From: Chloroflexota bacterium
GTDB taxonomy: Bacteria; Chloroflexota; Ktedonobacteria; Ktedonobacterales; Ktedonobacteraceae
DNA: 15,366 nt
NCBI GenBank assembly: GCA_902812455.1
Contig: CADDZH010000116.1
Coordinates: 1-15,366, forward strand
Direction of reading: 5' to 3'
Shown here: in pieces, positions 14,364 to 15,366 of the stretch
How the letters are laid out: each line of letters begins with the position of its first letter
Numbering within the stretch: position 1 is the first letter of the stretch
Made by a program: the position numbers and the translations under genes
The notes under the pieces: model-generated
Told to the model about the DNA's origin: nothing
The model's database searches: none
Seen by the model: the letters and a program-made list of their open reading frames with translations, nothing else

Positions 14364-15319
14364 TGCAGATGATTGCTTCTGACTTGGTTATGGCCTATGC
14401 CTCGCTGTTCATCCATACCACTGAGCATTATGCGGTGCAGCAACGGGATGGCTCGTACTGGCGGGTGTGCGAGCCGCTCACGCCGGGTCTCGTGGCGGCG
14501 CATCTGGAAGGGCGCATCACGCTGGGAACATACTTCCTGGATTGTGTGAGCTGCTGCCGCTTTGCGGTGTTCGATGCCGATAGTGATGATGGGCTGGAGA
14601 AGCTGGCTCACCTGCATCAACAGCTAGCCATGAGTGGCATTCCCTCGCTGCTCGAGGCCAGTCGTCGCGGTGGGCATCTCTGGATCCACTTCAGCGAACC
14701 GGCTCCGGCCTCTCATGCACGAGCATGGCTGCTGCCCTATGCGAACGATTATGGGGTGGAGTTCTATCCTAAGCAAGATATGCTCGGCTCGGGTGGCTCT
14801 GGCTCGCTGATCCGGCTGCCGCTGGGGGTGCATCGCAAGAGCCGCGGCTGGTATCCCTTTCTCGTGGTGACTGGCGAAGGGCTGCTGGTGCCGGTTGGGG
14901 AGACAGTCGAGGCGTGCTGTGCCTGGGTGTGTGAGGCGGTGTGGCGAGTGAGCGTGCCGGATGTGGGGATGGAAGAAGTGATCCCCGATCAGGATGGATG
15001 TGGACAGGTGGCAAGGGTCTGGCCTGATCGAGGCTGGGCAATGGCAAGCCATGAAAGCATTCGGGCGTGGTGCCAGGCGCACGATTGTCGAGCGGTGATC
15101 AGCCGCTATGTGGACCTGGATCGGCGCGGCTTGGGATCATGCCCGTTCAAAGAGCATCATGATCGTGGAGATCGGCGTCCCAGCTTTCAGGTCTTTCCTG
15201 ACCACTGGTATTGTTACACTTGGGGACGTGCTGGCAATCTCTTCGATTTTTTATGCCTCTACTACGGCTTGTCAGCGCAAGAGGCGTGGCAACGCATACG
15301 AGCGGGCTGGCAGGTGTGA
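14363..15319 (+). CDS. TOTE-type archaeo-eukaryotic primase with degenerate CHC2 zinc finger
   Basis: A 318-aa protein that likely makes primers for element replication. The start is placed at the ATG in the TAATG overlap with the hydrolase gene, preceded by a G-rich ribosome site; an earlier ATG (14336) lies inside that gene. The primase core has FAVFDADSDDG (67-77, catalytic D71 and D73), GGHLWIHFSEP (103-113, H105) and FYPKQDMLGSGGSGSLIRLP (134-153) as in TOTE conflict-system primases. From about 240 a DnaG-like CHC2 region follows (SCPFKEHHD, PSFQVF, GNLFDFLCLYYGLS). The usual C-x2-H ... C-x2-C ligands are incomplete: C260 is kept but the paired position is K263, and C284 is kept but the last position is W287. 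It may therefore bind zinc weakly, through nearby H265/H266, or not at all. Confidence 0.85.
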   Translation: MQMIASDLVMAYASLFIHTTEHYAVQQRDGSYWRVCEPLTPGLVAAHLEGRITLGTYFLDCVSCCRFAVFDADSDDGLEKLAHLHQQLAMSGIPSLLEASRRGGHLWIHFSEPAPASHARAWLLPYANDYGVEFYPKQDMLGSGGSGSLIRLPLGVHRKSRGWYPFLVVTGEGLLVPVGETVEACCAWVCEAVWRVSVPDVGMEEVIPDQDGCGQVARVWPDRGWAMASHESIRAWCQAHDCRAVISRYVDLDRRGLGSCPFKEHHDRGDRRPSFQVFPDHWYCYTWGRAGNLFDFLCLYYGLSAQEAWQRIRAGWQV

Positions 15320-15366
15320 GCGCTGGCGGGGGATGCTCGGGGTGGTGCGTGGGGGTTGGGTGGTGG

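Noticed and set aside
1..15366. CRISPR array, transposase or integrase
   Set aside because: No evenly spaced repeats were seen and no protein shows a DDE, serine or tyrosine recombinase signature.

Overview
The window looks like one end of an integrated mobile element in a Gram-positive-type or Chloroflexota-like host. The best taxonomic guess is Ktedonobacteria, because an XRE-helix-turn-helix/TPR regulator sits with a TOTE-type primase and mixed-composition accessory DNA. This is inference, since no ribosomal or housekeeping gene is present to test it.

Left edge (1-136): a rho-independent terminator and a diverged copy of the 3' end of a tmRNA (ssrA) gene, both on the minus strand. An intact tmRNA is not possible here because the sequence stops resembling one after about 35 bases. 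I read this as the displaced 3' end left by site-specific integration. A tandem 10-bp repeat just inside could be integrase arm sites. No integrase is in the window.

Cargo half (267-9240, all minus strand): a four-helix membrane protein; a restriction-modification-like set (677-aa protein with an HsdR-N type PD-(D/E)XK nuclease domain, 1038-aa fused nuclease/N6-adenine methyltransferase of the type ISP/IIG kind, and a coupled 115-aa protein); and an operon of XRE-TPR regulator, NTF2-like protein and TehB-like SAM methyltransferase. The restriction genes are visibly AT-richer than the right half. No helicase is encoded with them.

Core half (9446-15319, all plus strand): an alternative sigma-70 factor with its own terminator, then a tightly packed operon-like run. 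This holds a DUF2958 protein, an overlooked 32-aa membrane peptide, three unrecognised proteins, a small beta-rich protein, a four-helix membrane protein with a Pro/Ala/Met-rich tail, an overlapping small basic protein, a CxxC zinc-binding-type protein, a membrane-anchored cell-wall hydrolase and an archaeo-eukaryotic primase with a degenerate CHC2 zinc finger. Primase plus wall hydrolase plus small membrane proteins suggests replication and transfer functions of an integrative conjugative element, though no relaxase, coupling protein or VirB4 ATPase is visible here.

The sigma factor and the XRE-TPR regulator are divergent from a shared 205-bp region. That region carries a good minus-strand promoter with phased direct repeats, so it may be the switch between the two halves.
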